A DNA stretch of 64,000 nt from Corallococcus soli (lineage in GTDB: Bacteria > Myxococcota > Myxococcia > Myxococcales > Myxococcaceae), in contig NZ_JAAIYO010000002.1 of NCBI RefSeq assembly GCF_014930455.1, positions 62,001 to 126,000 on the forward strand, given 5' to 3'. The notes beneath the pieces were generated by a model. The model worked only from the letters and a program-made list of their open reading frames with translations. It was not told the DNA's origin and searched no databases. Positions 32,233-41,080 of this stretch are shown in pieces. Within the stretch, counting starts at the first letter, position 1. Each line of letters opens with the position of its first letter. The translations under genes and the position numbers were made by a program.

Positions 32233-35200
32233 TCAGTGGCTCTGTTCGCGTGAGCGGTGCGCGAGCTGGAGGATTTCATCCTCGGAGAGTTGATCTGTCT
32301 TGATGATGTTCCGGTCCGCCTTGAGCTGTTCCACCTGTCCGTCGCGCAGGACATGGAACTGCCCTTGCTTCTGCGCAGGGAGCTTCGCGGCGGCATCGAC
32401 GCGTGCATCCGCGAACATGGGCCGGAGCTTCCGGATGGCCGTATCTTCCTTCACCCGACCGACGCACCAGGTGCGCACGTTGTCCCTGCACTTGTAGTCC
32501 AGGTCTCCCGGGCTCTGGGTCGCGAGCATCACCCCGATGCCCGCCGAGCGGGCGCGCTTCAGCAGGTTCTCCATGGGCTGCTTGGTGGCGGGCATGCTCA
32601 TCGCGGGGAGGTACAGGTCGGCCTCGTCGAACAGGAGCACCGCCTGGAGCCGGGACGAGGGGTGCTGGCTTGCCCAGCGATTGGCTTCCACGAGCAGCTG
32701 CGACACCCAGAAGAGCGAGCCCTGCGTTCCGCCCAGGAACTTGGTGCTGATGATGCTCAGCCGGGTCCGTCCGGGAACCTTCGCGGTTCCGCGACCCAGC
32801 AGTTCTTCCATGTCCAGCTTCTCCCCCTGGGCTGCCAGCAGGTTGCGTGCGTTGAGCCGCAGCGTCGCCAGGTCCTGCGCGAGCCTGGGGAACACCCTGA
32901 GGTCCAGGCCGCTCACCTCCTGGACGAGCGTGATGTCCTGGGAGGCGATGAACTTCTGGAGCAGGTCCAGGGTCAACTCCTGCCCCAAGGGACGTTCCAC
33001 CAGGAGGCGCAATGCCTGGGCCAGCAGCGCCTTCGCCGCCTTGTCCTTGGGACTGTTCTTGTACTCCAGCATGCTCGCGATGGCCTCCGCTGCCTGCTGC
33101 ACGCTCTGGTCGCGCTCTTCGGGCGGCAGGGCCTCCAGCCCCCGCGGCACGAGCGGGATGGCCAGCGGCCGTCCGTCAGAGCGTCCCGGGGTGTAGAGCG
33201 CCACGTCCACGCGCTCGCGCAGCAGGCGACGGCGCTCGTTCAGGACGGGGTCCTTCAGCTCCTCCTCCCAGGCCTCGTCACGCGCATACGCCGCGAGGTC
33301 TCCCTTGCGGTCGACGAGCAGCGCCGGGATGCCCTGCAGGAGCAATTGCTCGATGATGTTCAGCGCGAGCGTCGTCTTGCCGCTTCCGGAGCCGCCGAGG
33401 AACGCGCTGTGCTTCGTCAACTCCTCCGCCTGGATGAAGACAGGCTGGGTGAAGACGCTCTCGGAGATGCCCAGGCGCATCGCTTCCGGCTTCGCATCCG
33501 GAGGACTGGCTTTCAGTTGTGGCACCTCGACGGGCGTCTTCGCGCGCCCAGGCGCCTTGCTCACCAGGGGCGGACCCATGGCCGTGAGTTGATGTCCGTC
33601 CAGCCTTGTCTCCGCGCGCGAGGCCTCCGTGGAGGCTTCGGACTCCCGGATCTGATCAGGCTCCTCGTCGGACCGGATGTCCAGCCGCCGCGCGCTCTCA
33701 GAGGAGGCTCCGCGAAGCTCTCCCTGGACTGGCTTCGTGACACTCGAGACGGAGGTGCCTTTGGCCGAGGAGATGGGGGGCGGTGGAGCCTGACGCGCGG
33801 GCTCAGGGGGGGGCACGCCCTTCTCCAGTGCGAGCACGTCGGTAATGGACTTCAGCCGGGTGACGGGACGGACCATTCGGCTCCACTCAACGAAGGCTGG
33901 CTCCGGCTGTTGCTGACGGAAGGCACGCAGGGCCAGGAGTTCTCGCAGGTCACTGTTCCCAAGCACTGCCCTCCGCCCGCCACGCTTCATGAGGGTCGTC
34001 GTCGACTCCTCGACGAGCGTCCCGAGCGAGCCTGGGAAGTCCGTCGTGCGAACGAGGACGGGAACGCGTCTGGCGGCGGACTTGATGGCGTCCGCCATCT
34101 GCCGTCCCAGATGACCACCCCGGGAGGACTTGTTGCAGAGCGCGACGAACATCTTCGCGTCCCCGGGCTGCATGGTGACGTTCAGGCTCTCCTCGTCTTG
34201 GGGTTCGACTTTGAAGCGAGGGGAGCCTCCCAGCTCATCGCCACCGACTTCGATGGCCCAGGCAAGCAGTTCGGCGATCTCTGAATCTTCCTCCGGGACC
34301 CGCTGCTTGAACTTCGCGCGGAAGTCGGTCCACGCCTGCTCCAGGTTGGGCCGCTGCGGACTCTCGGCTTCCTTGAGCTGTTCCTTGCCCTGCCCGTGGG
34401 AGGGCACATCGAGCGACCTCGGCAGTCTTCCGTCCTGCATGCCGCGCTCGTGGAACCGGCGACACGCGTTGAGGAGGTCGCGGGTCCGCAGCCCGCTGAA
34501 CATCTCGATTTCACCGGCGGGAATCGGATAGGTCGGGTCCTTCGGGTCGATTGAGAGGTTGTGCTGCGCGTACAGGAACTTCAGGCGCTGCACGACCATG
34601 TCCCGGGCCGTCTCCGCGGTCAGCAGTCGTTCCAGGACGACCGGCTCGGGGTCCTGCTCGATGCGGTCCAGCAGGGAGCGCGTGAGCTGTGCCTGGATCT
34701 TCTTCCAGAAGTCCGACAGGCAGCAGACGACGACGATGGCGGTGGGAACATTCCCGATGAACGCGACCAGGCTGTTCATCGCCCGGCGGAAGGACGAGTC
34801 CATTCCGGAACTGGGCTCGAAGTCGATGCTGTCTTCAATCTGGTCGACGCAGAGGATCAGCGCCTGTCCCATCACGCCCATCAGCCGGCCCAGTTGCGAC
34901 AGCATCCGCATCGGGTCCGAGTCCGCGGTGCGCGACACCATGTCGCCAATCATCCCGCGGTCCGCGGGGGCCATGTCCTCGCACCGCAGCCACTGGAGGA
35001 TGCGGTGGTGGAACCGGGCTTCCCGGCGCTGGAGATAGATGAGCGCGCGGAGCAACTGGACGTCGACGTGGCGGAAGTCCGCCTCCTCGTGCAGTTCATC
35101 CGCGAGGGAGCGGATCATGTCGTGCAGCTCGTGCTCCTCGAGGATGCTCTCCTCGGGAATCAGCGGCGCGAAGGCGCTCGTGCAGCGCTTCATGACCGCG

Positions 35201-35610
35201 TTGGACAGTCGCATCAGTCCCGAGTCTTCGCCGACCTTCAGGTCATAGGGGCGGTCAAGGGCCTCAATCAAGCTCACGAGGATGTGCCGGTCGTAGTTGG
35301 CCGCATCCACGGTCATGGGCATGTAGCCGACGTAGCCCTGCTCCTTCTGGTGGACGCCGTTGCGGAAGGCGCGGACCAGGTGGGTCTTTCCGCTGCCGGA
35401 TTCCCCCTGGAGGAGCAGGAACTTTCCCGACTCGGGAGCGGGCATCCGGTTGGCGCGCTTCACCAGTCGCTCGAAGGCGCGACGGGCGGGGGTGTTGATG
35501 GATTCCACGTCGAACGGGTCAGGCTTCCAGAAGGACTGGGCCTGCTGGATGCTGGCGAAGACTTCGGGTCCATCCGCCAGGAATGCTTCAAGACGTGCGT
35601 CGGTGGGCAT
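32233..35610 (-). CDS. two-module P-loop ATPase (AAA/ORC-like plus HerA-like) of putative defence cassette
   Basis: 1125 residues, with AGGAG upstream. Module one is AAA/ORC-like: Walker A G-E-S-G-S-G-K-T (69-76), Walker B A-L-I-L-C-V-D-Q-I-E-D (250-260) and a helical lid near 320-395. A middle part of about 430-600 contains a Rossmann-like stretch (K-M-F-V-A-L-C-N-K). A Pro/Ser-rich linker (600-710) follows. Module two is HerA/DUF87-like: H-S-A-F-L-G-G-S-G-S-G-K-T-T (Walker A near 739-747), V-D-R-K-G-D-L near 766, Walker B V-L-L-F-D-E-A-D-L-Y (991-1000), and L-A-T-Q-S-P-G-D-L near 1029. The HerA-like half suggests a ring-forming DNA or nuclease partner ATPase. It is the last gene of a three-gene operon. 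Confidence 0.82.
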   Translation of the reverse strand: MPTDARLEAFLADGPEVFASIQQAQSFWKPDPFDVESINTPARRAFERLVKRANRMPAPESGKFLLLQGESGSGKTHLVRAFRNGVHQKEQGYVGYMPMTVDAANYDRHILVSLIEALDRPYDLKVGEDSGLMRLSNAVMKRCTSAFAPLIPEESILEEHELHDMIRSLADELHEEADFRHVDVQLLRALIYLQRREARFHHRILQWLRCEDMAPADRGMIGDMVSRTADSDPMRMLSQLGRLMGVMGQALILCVDQIEDSIDFEPSSGMDSSFRRAMNSLVAFIGNVPTAIVVVCCLSDFWKKIQAQLTRSLLDRIEQDPEPVVLERLLTAETARDMVVQRLKFLYAQHNLSIDPKDPTYPIPAGEIEMFSGLRTRDLLNACRRFHERGMQDGRLPRSLDVPSHGQGKEQLKEAESPQRPNLEQAWTDFRAKFKQRVPEEDSEIAELLAWAIEVGGDELGGSPRFKVEPQDEESLNVTMQPGDAKMFVALCNKSSRGGHLGRQMADAIKSAARRVPVLVRTTDFPGSLGTLVEESTTTLMKRGGRRAVLGNSDLRELLALRAFRQQQPEPAFVEWSRMVRPVTRLKSITDVLALEKGVPPPEPARQAPPPPISSAKGTSVSSVTKPVQGELRGASSESARRLDIRSDEEPDQIRESEASTEASRAETRLDGHQLTAMGPPLVSKAPGRAKTPVEVPQLKASPPDAKPEAMRLGISESVFTQPVFIQAEELTKHSAFLGGSGSGKTTLALNIIEQLLLQGIPALLVDRKGDLAAYARDEAWEEELKDPVLNERRRLLRERVDVALYTPGRSDGRPLAIPLVPRGLEALPPEERDQSVQQAAEAIASMLEYKNSPKDKAAKALLAQALRLLVERPLGQELTLDLLQKFIASQDITLVQEVSGLDLRVFPRLAQDLATLRLNARNLLAAQGEKLDMEELLGRGTAKVPGRTRLSIISTKFLGGTQGSLFWVSQLLVEANRWASQHPSSRLQAVLLFDEADLYLPAMSMPATKQPMENLLKRARSAGIGVMLATQSPGDLDYKCRDNVRTWCVGRVKEDTAIRKLRPMFADARVDAAAKLPAQKQGQFHVLRDGQVEQLKADRNIIKTDQLSEDEILQLAHRSREQSH

Positions 35611-35632
35611 GGTGGCTCCTGGTGGTGGCGGA

Positions 35633-36655
35633 CTAGACGACGACGAAATGGAAGGTGGCGCCGTAGAAGCGCACCTCGGATTCGGCCACGTCGGCTGGAT
35701 CCATGACCGACACGAGGTCCGCGCGCGTCAACGACAGATGGCGCTTGCGGTTGGCTTCGAGCAGCGCGGTGTCGAAGGCTTCACGGCTCGCCCACTCCGG
35801 CTGCAGGGCCTTCCACACATGCGAGATGAAGACCTTGTCATCCCCGAAGCGCCCCGTGGGCAGGGCCCGAGCCACCTTCAACACCCGCTTCGCGAAGGAG
35901 GCCGCATCCGCGGGCAGCCCTTCCACGGGCGTCGCGACGCGCTCCGGTTCGGCGGGCTTCTTCGGCTCCGGCGCGTCCTCCGCCAGCACCCACTCCCGCA
36001 TCACCGCCAGCCGCACCACCTCCGCGTCCACCCGCGCCGCGCTCACGGTCCTCGCGGCCAGCTGCTCCACGCCGCGCTTCGGGTCGCTGACGTCCTGCTC
36101 CAGCAGCTGGCCCAGCAGGTGCGCCTGCACCGCGCGCAGGGAGAACTTCTCCGCCGTCTCCACGCCCAGCTGACGCCACAACAGCCGGTCCCGCACCTGC
36201 TCCAGCGTCGGCGTCTCCGGCCCCTCCACCTTGTGCGCCCGCTTGAGCAGCAACGCGCGCACACCATTCGCATCCGCCAGCCTCCCGAACACCGCCTTGG
36301 AGTTCGGCAGGCCCAGGCCCCTGGCCAGCAGGTGCTGCTGCTTCACCCGCTTCCACGTCAGCCCCTTGGGCGAATCCACCCGCAGGAACTTCAGCGCCCG
36401 CTGCCGGCCCTGGCCCGTCAGCGCCAGCGCCGTGCGCGAGCGCTTCTCCACCAGCCTTGCCTCCTGCAACCCTTCCAGCAGCGCGTCGAACCGCTCGGTC
36501 CACTGGCCTCGGCTCCAGCGGTGCTCCACGAAGGCATGCAGCGTCTTCGCCAGCTCGTTGCGCGTGCCCGGCTTCTTCTCCGAACGGGTTGCCAGCCAGG
36601 CCAGGGCCAGGCCCTGGAGTCGGGTATCAGGGGTGTCGGTGCTGTCCATGGTCAT
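35633..36655 (-). CDS. helix-rich, possible winged-helix protein of putative defence cassette
   Basis: 340 residues. The ATG at 36655 overlaps the stop of the nuclease gene (ATGA), which fixes the start. The N-terminus (T-R-N-E-L-A-K-T-L-H, L-E-G-L-Q-E-A-R-L-V, T-A-L-A-L-T-G-Q-G) reads like a winged helix. The C-terminal 75 residues (K-V-F-I-S-H-V-W-K-A-L, F-D-T-A-L-L-E-A-N-R, S-L-T-R-A-D-L-V, S-E-V-R-F-Y-G-A-T-F-H-F) look like a second one. A Pro/Glu hinge lies near 235. It could be a DNA-binding or adaptor subunit linking the nuclease and the ATPase. I know no named family. Confidence 0.65.
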   Translation of the reverse strand: MTMDSTDTPDTRLQGLALAWLATRSEKKPGTRNELAKTLHAFVEHRWSRGQWTERFDALLEGLQEARLVEKRSRTALALTGQGRQRALKFLRVDSPKGLTWKRVKQQHLLARGLGLPNSKAVFGRLADANGVRALLLKRAHKVEGPETPTLEQVRDRLLWRQLGVETAEKFSLRAVQAHLLGQLLEQDVSDPKRGVEQLAARTVSAARVDAEVVRLAVMREWVLAEDAPEPKKPAEPERVATPVEGLPADAASFAKRVLKVARALPTGRFGDDKVFISHVWKALQPEWASREAFDTALLEANRKRHLSLTRADLVSVMDPADVAESEVRFYGATFHFVVV

Positions 36656-37845
36656 GGCTCCCGCCCGGCGAGCTCTCGCCTCCGGGCTGCAATCAATGTG
36701 TCGAGGGTATGGAGGATGTGCTCCAACTGGGACAGCACGTCCGTCGCGAGCAGCCGGAACACCCAGTAGCCCGCGCGCTGGAGGTCCAGGTCCTTGCGCC
36801 GGTCGCGGCGAAACCGCTCCGGATCCTGGAAGTGGAAGTAGCCGTCGACCTCCACCGCGAGGCGCAGCTCCCGGCTCAGGAAGTCCACCTCCCAGGAGCG
36901 CTTGTCCTCGGGGTGCAGCCGGACGTTGTGTTCGAAGACCCCCGCCGTGGCCGCGTGCTCCTCCAGCCGGTCGCGCAGGTAGGCCTCCGCCTTGCTCCGG
37001 GACTTGTCCGGGGCCGGGCCCCCCGCGCCCGTGAGCACCTCCAGCGCCACCTCCGCGGCGCTCACCCGCTGCGCTTCGGGCGCCCCGGCGCGCTCCAGCT
37101 TCCGGAGCGTCTCCACCGCCCCCTCCACCCCCGCCGCCCCGGGCACCTCCAGCAGCCCCTCGCGCACCAGCGCCTTCAGCCGGGACTCCCCGCCGCGCAG
37201 GAACGCCTCCAGCGCCTCGGCCGTCACCCCGCACGCCACCGCCAGCGCCGGCACCGCGTTGCTCAGCGCCCCGGCCACCTGGAGCCCCCGGAACGACGGC
37301 GCCACGCCCGCCGGCACGCGCACCACCGGCGCGCACCCGGGCGGCACCAGTGCGTGCAGGGCCCGGAGCCCCGCGCCCACGCTCTTCGCCAGCGCCGCGC
37401 TCACCGCGTCCGGCAGCGCCCCCGGCGCCGTCGCCTCCCTGCCGACGACGAGCGCACGGCACAGCGCCCACGTCGCCTCCGGCAACCGCGCGGGCGGCGA
37501 CAGCCCGTCCAGCAGCACGCGCCGCTCGTGCGCCGTCTTGCCCGTGAACACCGGCGTGTGTCTGGGATTTGCGGCCGTCAGGCTGAACGTCGCCAGCGCC
37601 TCCGCGTCCGCCCCCAGGTCCCTGCTCGCCGCCAGCGCCCGCGCCCAGCCCAGCGCCGCCGCGTGCAGGTCCTCACCGGAGACCTCCACCACCCCCAGTC
37701 CGTGACGGGCGGCCCAGCGGGCCCAGAGCGCGCTCGCGGCGTCCGCCGGGCCCTCCAGGACGCTCAGCGTCGCGATGCCTTCCCTCCGGCGTCGGGCCTG
37801 CCGATCCAACGCATCCAGCAGCCCGACTTCTCCCGCCAATGGCAA
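36652..37845 (-). CDS. DUF559/Vsr-like endonuclease protein of putative defence cassette
   Basis: 397 residues. Residues 1-270 are an Ala/Leu-rich helical region with no named domain. The C-terminal 120 are a DUF559/Vsr-type PD-(D/E)xK nuclease: S-K-A-E-A-Y-L near 283, W-E-V-D-F-L (Asp 321), L-A-V-E-V-D-G-Y-F-H-F (Glu 332, Asp 334), and D-R-R-K-D-L-D-L-Q-R-A-G-Y-W-V-F-R near 348. All metal-binding acids are present, so it should be active. No ATG or GTG is in frame before a stop near 37873, so the start is a TTG at 37845 (or 37839), with a G-rich stretch upstream. First gene of the cassette. Confidence 0.78.
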   Translation of the reverse strand: MPLAGEVGLLDALDRQARRRREGIATLSVLEGPADAASALWARWAARHGLGVVEVSGEDLHAAALGWARALAASRDLGADAEALATFSLTAANPRHTPVFTGKTAHERRVLLDGLSPPARLPEATWALCRALVVGREATAPGALPDAVSAALAKSVGAGLRALHALVPPGCAPVVRVPAGVAPSFRGLQVAGALSNAVPALAVACGVTAEALEAFLRGGESRLKALVREGLLEVPGAAGVEGAVETLRKLERAGAPEAQRVSAAEVALEVLTGAGGPAPDKSRSKAEAYLRDRLEEHAATAGVFEHNVRLHPEDKRSWEVDFLSRELRLAVEVDGYFHFQDPERFRRDRRKDLDLQRAGYWVFRLLATDVLSQLEHILHTLDTLIAARRRELAGREP

Positions 37846-37985
37846 GCCTGCCCCCCCGGGAGTGGTATCGCTTCACCACCGCCTGTGCATGCAAAGCCTG
37901 CTCTCCCAGGTCGGGTGCTGACAAGATCCCCAAAGGAGGTATGGACTTCCGGGGAGGGATTGACCCGGGTGGGTCTGGAGACACG

Positions 37986-39221
37986 CTACCGCGACTTCTC
38001 CTCCAGTGATTCCCGACTCAAGAGCACCCCCAGCCCCGCCGCCGCGAGCGCGGAGGCCATGCCCGTCAGGAAGGGGGTCTGGGTGCCCAGTGACGCATAC
38101 ATCCAGCCGGTCGCCACCGGCCCTACCGTGCGCGCGAGCCCCCCGCACGACTGCGCCAGACCCAGCACGGCGCCCTGCTGCGTGGGCGCGGCCACCTGGG
38201 AGGCGAGGCTCGAAATCAGCGGCTGGACGAACCCCATCCCCACGCCCACCAGCACCACGGCGGCCATCATCGGCGGCGCGTGCTGGGACACCGCGAGCCC
38301 GCCCATTCCCGCCGCCAGCAGGAGCGCCCCGATGATGAGCAGCCGGAACTCACCCACCCTGCGCGCCAGGGGGCCAATCAAGCCACCCTGGATGATGAGC
38401 CCCAGTCCGCCCACCACCGCGAACGTGTAGCCCACCTCCTTGGAGCCCCAGTCCAGCCGCGCCTGCACCACCAGCGCGAACGCCACCTGGAGCGTGGTCA
38501 TGGAGAGGAACACCGCGAAGAACAACACCAGCACCATCCCCAGGGCCTTGCGCCGGGGGGAGTCCTGCAACGCCGACCAGCGCGTCTGGGATTTCGCCTG
38601 GACGCGCGCCTCGGGAGGGTGCGTCTCCGGCATGGCCACCAGCGCGCCCACGAAGCCCACCAGCGCCAGGCCTCCGGCGAGCAGCGGCGGCACCCACGGC
38701 CCCAGGCCGGAGAACACCCCGCCCAGCGTGGGCCCCAGCACCATGCCCAGTCCAATGCCCGCGCCAATGCGGCCCATGGCCTTCGCGCGCGTCTGCTTCG
38801 TCGTCACGTCCGCGATGGCCGCCTGACACGCGGAGATGTTCCCGGACGTCGCCCCCGCGAGGATGCGCGAGGCGAAGAGCAGGGGGAGCATCTTCTCGTA
38901 GCTGGCCAGCGCGAACAGCACCATCGCCACCGCGTTCGCCAGCAGGCTCAGCAGGATGACGGCGCGCCGCCCGTGCCGGTCCGAGTAGCGCCCCAACAGC
39001 GGCGTCGCCAGCAACTGCGTGAGGGAGAAGCACCCCAGCAGGATGCCCACCATCCGCGCCGAGCCGCCCATGGACTGCACGTAGAAGGGCAGCATCGGGA
39101 TGACGATGCCGAAGCCCACCAGGTCCAGGAACACGGTGAGGAACACCACCGCCTCCACCCGGCGCAGCAGGCCCGGGGAGGTTGCCTGGGGCTGACCCAC
39201 GCTCACGCTCTCCGCCACCAT
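37986..39221 (-). CDS. MFS efflux transporter (TetA-like)
   Basis: 411 residues, twelve hydrophobic segments. TetA-like features: F-L-D-L-V-G-F-G-I-V-I-P-M-L-P-F-Y near 35, loop 2-3 motif L-L-G-R-Y-S-D-R-H-G-R-R near 76, R-I-L-A-G-A-T-S-G near 119, and a central cytoplasmic loop with P-E-T-H-P-P-E near 199. It probably exports a drug-like compound by proton antiport; substrate unknown. Its start lies one base after the stop of the epimerase gene, so it ends a three-gene operon (acyltransferase, epimerase, transporter). Confidence 0.9.
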   Translation of the reverse strand: MVAESVSVGQPQATSPGLLRRVEAVVFLTVFLDLVGFGIVIPMLPFYVQSMGGSARMVGILLGCFSLTQLLATPLLGRYSDRHGRRAVILLSLLANAVAMVLFALASYEKMLPLLFASRILAGATSGNISACQAAIADVTTKQTRAKAMGRIGAGIGLGMVLGPTLGGVFSGLGPWVPPLLAGGLALVGFVGALVAMPETHPPEARVQAKSQTRWSALQDSPRRKALGMVLVLFFAVFLSMTTLQVAFALVVQARLDWGSKEVGYTFAVVGGLGLIIQGGLIGPLARRVGEFRLLIIGALLLAAGMGGLAVSQHAPPMMAAVVLVGVGMGFVQPLISSLASQVAAPTQQGAVLGLAQSCGGLARTVGPVATGWMYASLGTQTPFLTGMASALAAAGLGVLLSRESLEEKSR

Positions 39222-39222
39222 G

Positions 39223-40158
39223 TCAGTCGTGCCCCGGGCCCACCGGCAGTGAATCCGCGTAGGCCCTCAGGATGCGGCCCTCGTCGTAGGTGGCCTGGAA
39301 GCCGGTGGCCGCGAGGAAGCGCTTGTTGTCCACCACGATGGGGTACCTCAGGTGGTCCGTCGCGCCCACCGACAGCCGGGGGAAGCCCGCCCGTCCCATC
39401 AGCAACGACAGGAGCGGCGAGGGCAGCGGCACCGGCGTGCGGCCCGTGCCCTTGATGATGACCGACAGCGGCACGGGCGAAGGGCCCGCCACGTTGAAGA
39501 TGCCGCGCACGCGCTTCTCCAGCGCCAGCTGGAGCGCCGTCACCACGTCCTCCTCCTGCAGGACGTGGAAGAGCGGGTCGTAGCCCAGCACCATGGGCAC
39601 GCGCCGGCCGCGAATCAGGTTCGCGAGCGTGCCCGTCCCTGGCGTGCCCAGCGTGTACACCAGCCGCAGCACCGCGGTGGTGATGTCCGGCAGGCGCCAC
39701 AGCGCCGTCGCGGCGTACAGGTCCGCGGCCACCAGGTCCGCCAGCTCCGGGATGGCCTCCAGCGCGCGCGGCGGCTCGTCCTCGGAGTGGTACAGCGGCG
39801 AGTCCGGCGCGGCGCCGTAGAACGTGTGCCGGCCCACGAAGAGCACCTGCTTCACGCCGTGCGCGGCGCAGTGGTCGAACACCGCCTTGGTGCCGTCCAG
39901 GTTGATGCGGCCCCGCTCGCCGCCCGGCACCGTGAAGGCCGTCACCGTGGCCATGTGCACCACCGCGTCCGGCTTCCAGCGGCGGAAGACGTCCTCGGCG
40001 GCGCGCTTGCGCACGTCCACCGGGTGCACCTGGATGTCCTTGGGGCCGTCGCGCCACGGGCGGACGTCGATGCCCGCCACCTGATGCCCGCTGTCGCGCA
40101 GGCGCAGGGCCAGCCTGCGCGCGATGCCGCCGGAGATGCCCAGGATCAAGACCTTCAT
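39223..40158 (-). CDS. NAD-dependent epimerase/dehydratase-family protein
   Basis: 311 residues from the ATG at 40158, overlapping the acyltransferase stop by ATGA. Extended-SDR features: V-L-I-L-G-I-S-G-G-I-A near 3 (a modified NAD loop), D-V-R near 31, M-A-T-V-T-A-F near 70, and R-L-V-Y-T-L-G-T near 170. The usual Y-x3-K catalytic pair is not obvious (A-A-D-L-Y-A-A-T-A lacks the Lys), so activity is in doubt. It may act on a lipid or sugar linked to the acyltransferase next door. Confidence 0.8.
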   Translation of the reverse strand: MKVLILGISGGIARRLALRLRDSGHQVAGIDVRPWRDGPKDIQVHPVDVRKRAAEDVFRRWKPDAVVHMATVTAFTVPGGERGRINLDGTKAVFDHCAAHGVKQVLFVGRHTFYGAAPDSPLYHSEDEPPRALEAIPELADLVAADLYAATALWRLPDITTAVLRLVYTLGTPGTGTLANLIRGRRVPMVLGYDPLFHVLQEEDVVTALQLALEKRVRGIFNVAGPSPVPLSVIIKGTGRTPVPLPSPLLSLLMGRAGFPRLSVGATDHLRYPIVVDNKRFLAATGFQATYDEGRILRAYADSLPVGPGHD

Positions 40159-41027
40159 GGCAAAAGCCTCCGGGTGCGGCGCAGGTTGCGCTCGGCGCGG
40201 TGCTCCTCGATGAGCCGCGTGATGCTGTCCTTCACCTGATTCACGTACCCTTCGATGACGTGGTCCTCCTCGTCGCCGGTGCCTTCGAAGAGGAGCGGCT
40301 CGCCGTAGTGGATCTCCAGCCCCACTGGCAGGGGCAGGGGCAGCAGGTACGGCGTGAGCGGCACGTACGGCACGCCCAGCAGCTTGCCCAGCGCGTACGC
40401 GTTGGTCACCGTGGGGATGGCCGCGCCGCCGCCCAGGAAGGCGAAGGGGATGACGGGCGAGCGCGTCTGGAGCGCCAGCCGGATGAAGCCCGTGCCGAAG
40501 TCCACCAGCGAGTAGCGCTCCGTGTAGAGCTTCGCGGTGCCCCGGGCGCCCTCCGGGAAGATCATCAGGAGCCGGTCGTCCTCCAGCAGGCGCACGGCGT
40601 GCTCGGGCAGGCCGGTGAACTGGCCGGTGCGGCTGGCCCACAGGGAGGCCACCGGGAACTTGTGGATGAAGCGCTCCACCATGCCCTGCGCGAGCCTTGG
40701 CGGGTCCATCTCCAGCATCGTGGAGGTGAGCACCATCATCCCGTCCACCGCGACGCCGCCGGAGTGGTTGCCCACCAGCATGCCCCGGCCCTTCTTCGGG
40801 ATGTGTTGCACGCCGGTGCAGCGCACCCGGAAGTAGTTCCGGTAGAGGAAGGCGAAGAACTCCAGCGCCAGCTTCAGGTGCTTCTTGGAGATGCCGTACG
40901 GGTCGACGCCGTACTCGTTGAAGGGCAGCTCCAACCGCTCCACCCGGGCTGACAGGGACTCGCTCTGGGGCACGGGCGCACCGTAGCACCGCGCGTGCGC
41001 TTTGCACGGGGGCCCCGCGTACCCCAT
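40155..41027 (-). CDS. lysophospholipid acyltransferase-family protein (PlsC-like)
   Basis: 290 residues from the ATG at 41027; an alternative GTG is at 40973 and the first 18 residues are weakly supported. Acyltransferase boxes: [10 protein letters not shown] near 83 (the usual N/H-H-x4-D with the Asp in V-D-G-M), F-T-G-L-P-E-H near 137, and F-P-E-G-A-R-G near 157, then V-I-P-F-A-F-L. This is the PlsC type that acylates lysolipids at the inner membrane, in the subgroup related to plant-type DAGAT-like proteins. It is the first gene of the operon with the epimerase and MFS genes. Substrate unknown. Confidence 0.83.
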   Translation of the reverse strand: MGYAGPPCKAHARCYGAPVPQSESLSARVERLELPFNEYGVDPYGISKKHLKLALEFFAFLYRNYFRVRCTGVQHIPKKGRGMLVGNHSGGVAVDGMMVLTSTMLEMDPPRLAQGMVERFIHKFPVASLWASRTGQFTGLPEHAVRLLEDDRLLMIFPEGARGTAKLYTERYSLVDFGTGFIRLALQTRSPVIPFAFLGGGAAIPTVTNAYALGKLLGVPYVPLTPYLLPLPLPVGLEIHYGEPLLFEGTGDEEDHVIEGYVNQVKDSITRLIEEHRAERNLRRTRRLLP

Positions 41028-41080
41028 TGTGCTCCCGACAGGTGCCCCGCATGGCGGGGCGCCCCTGGGAGGCGCGCACG

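Noticed and set aside
37673-37984. 103-codon minus-strand frame overlapping the start of the DUF559 gene
   Set aside because: Considered as a missing N-terminus by frameshift. The sequence before 37845 shows no similarity to anything I know, so I kept the TTG start and noted the doubt.
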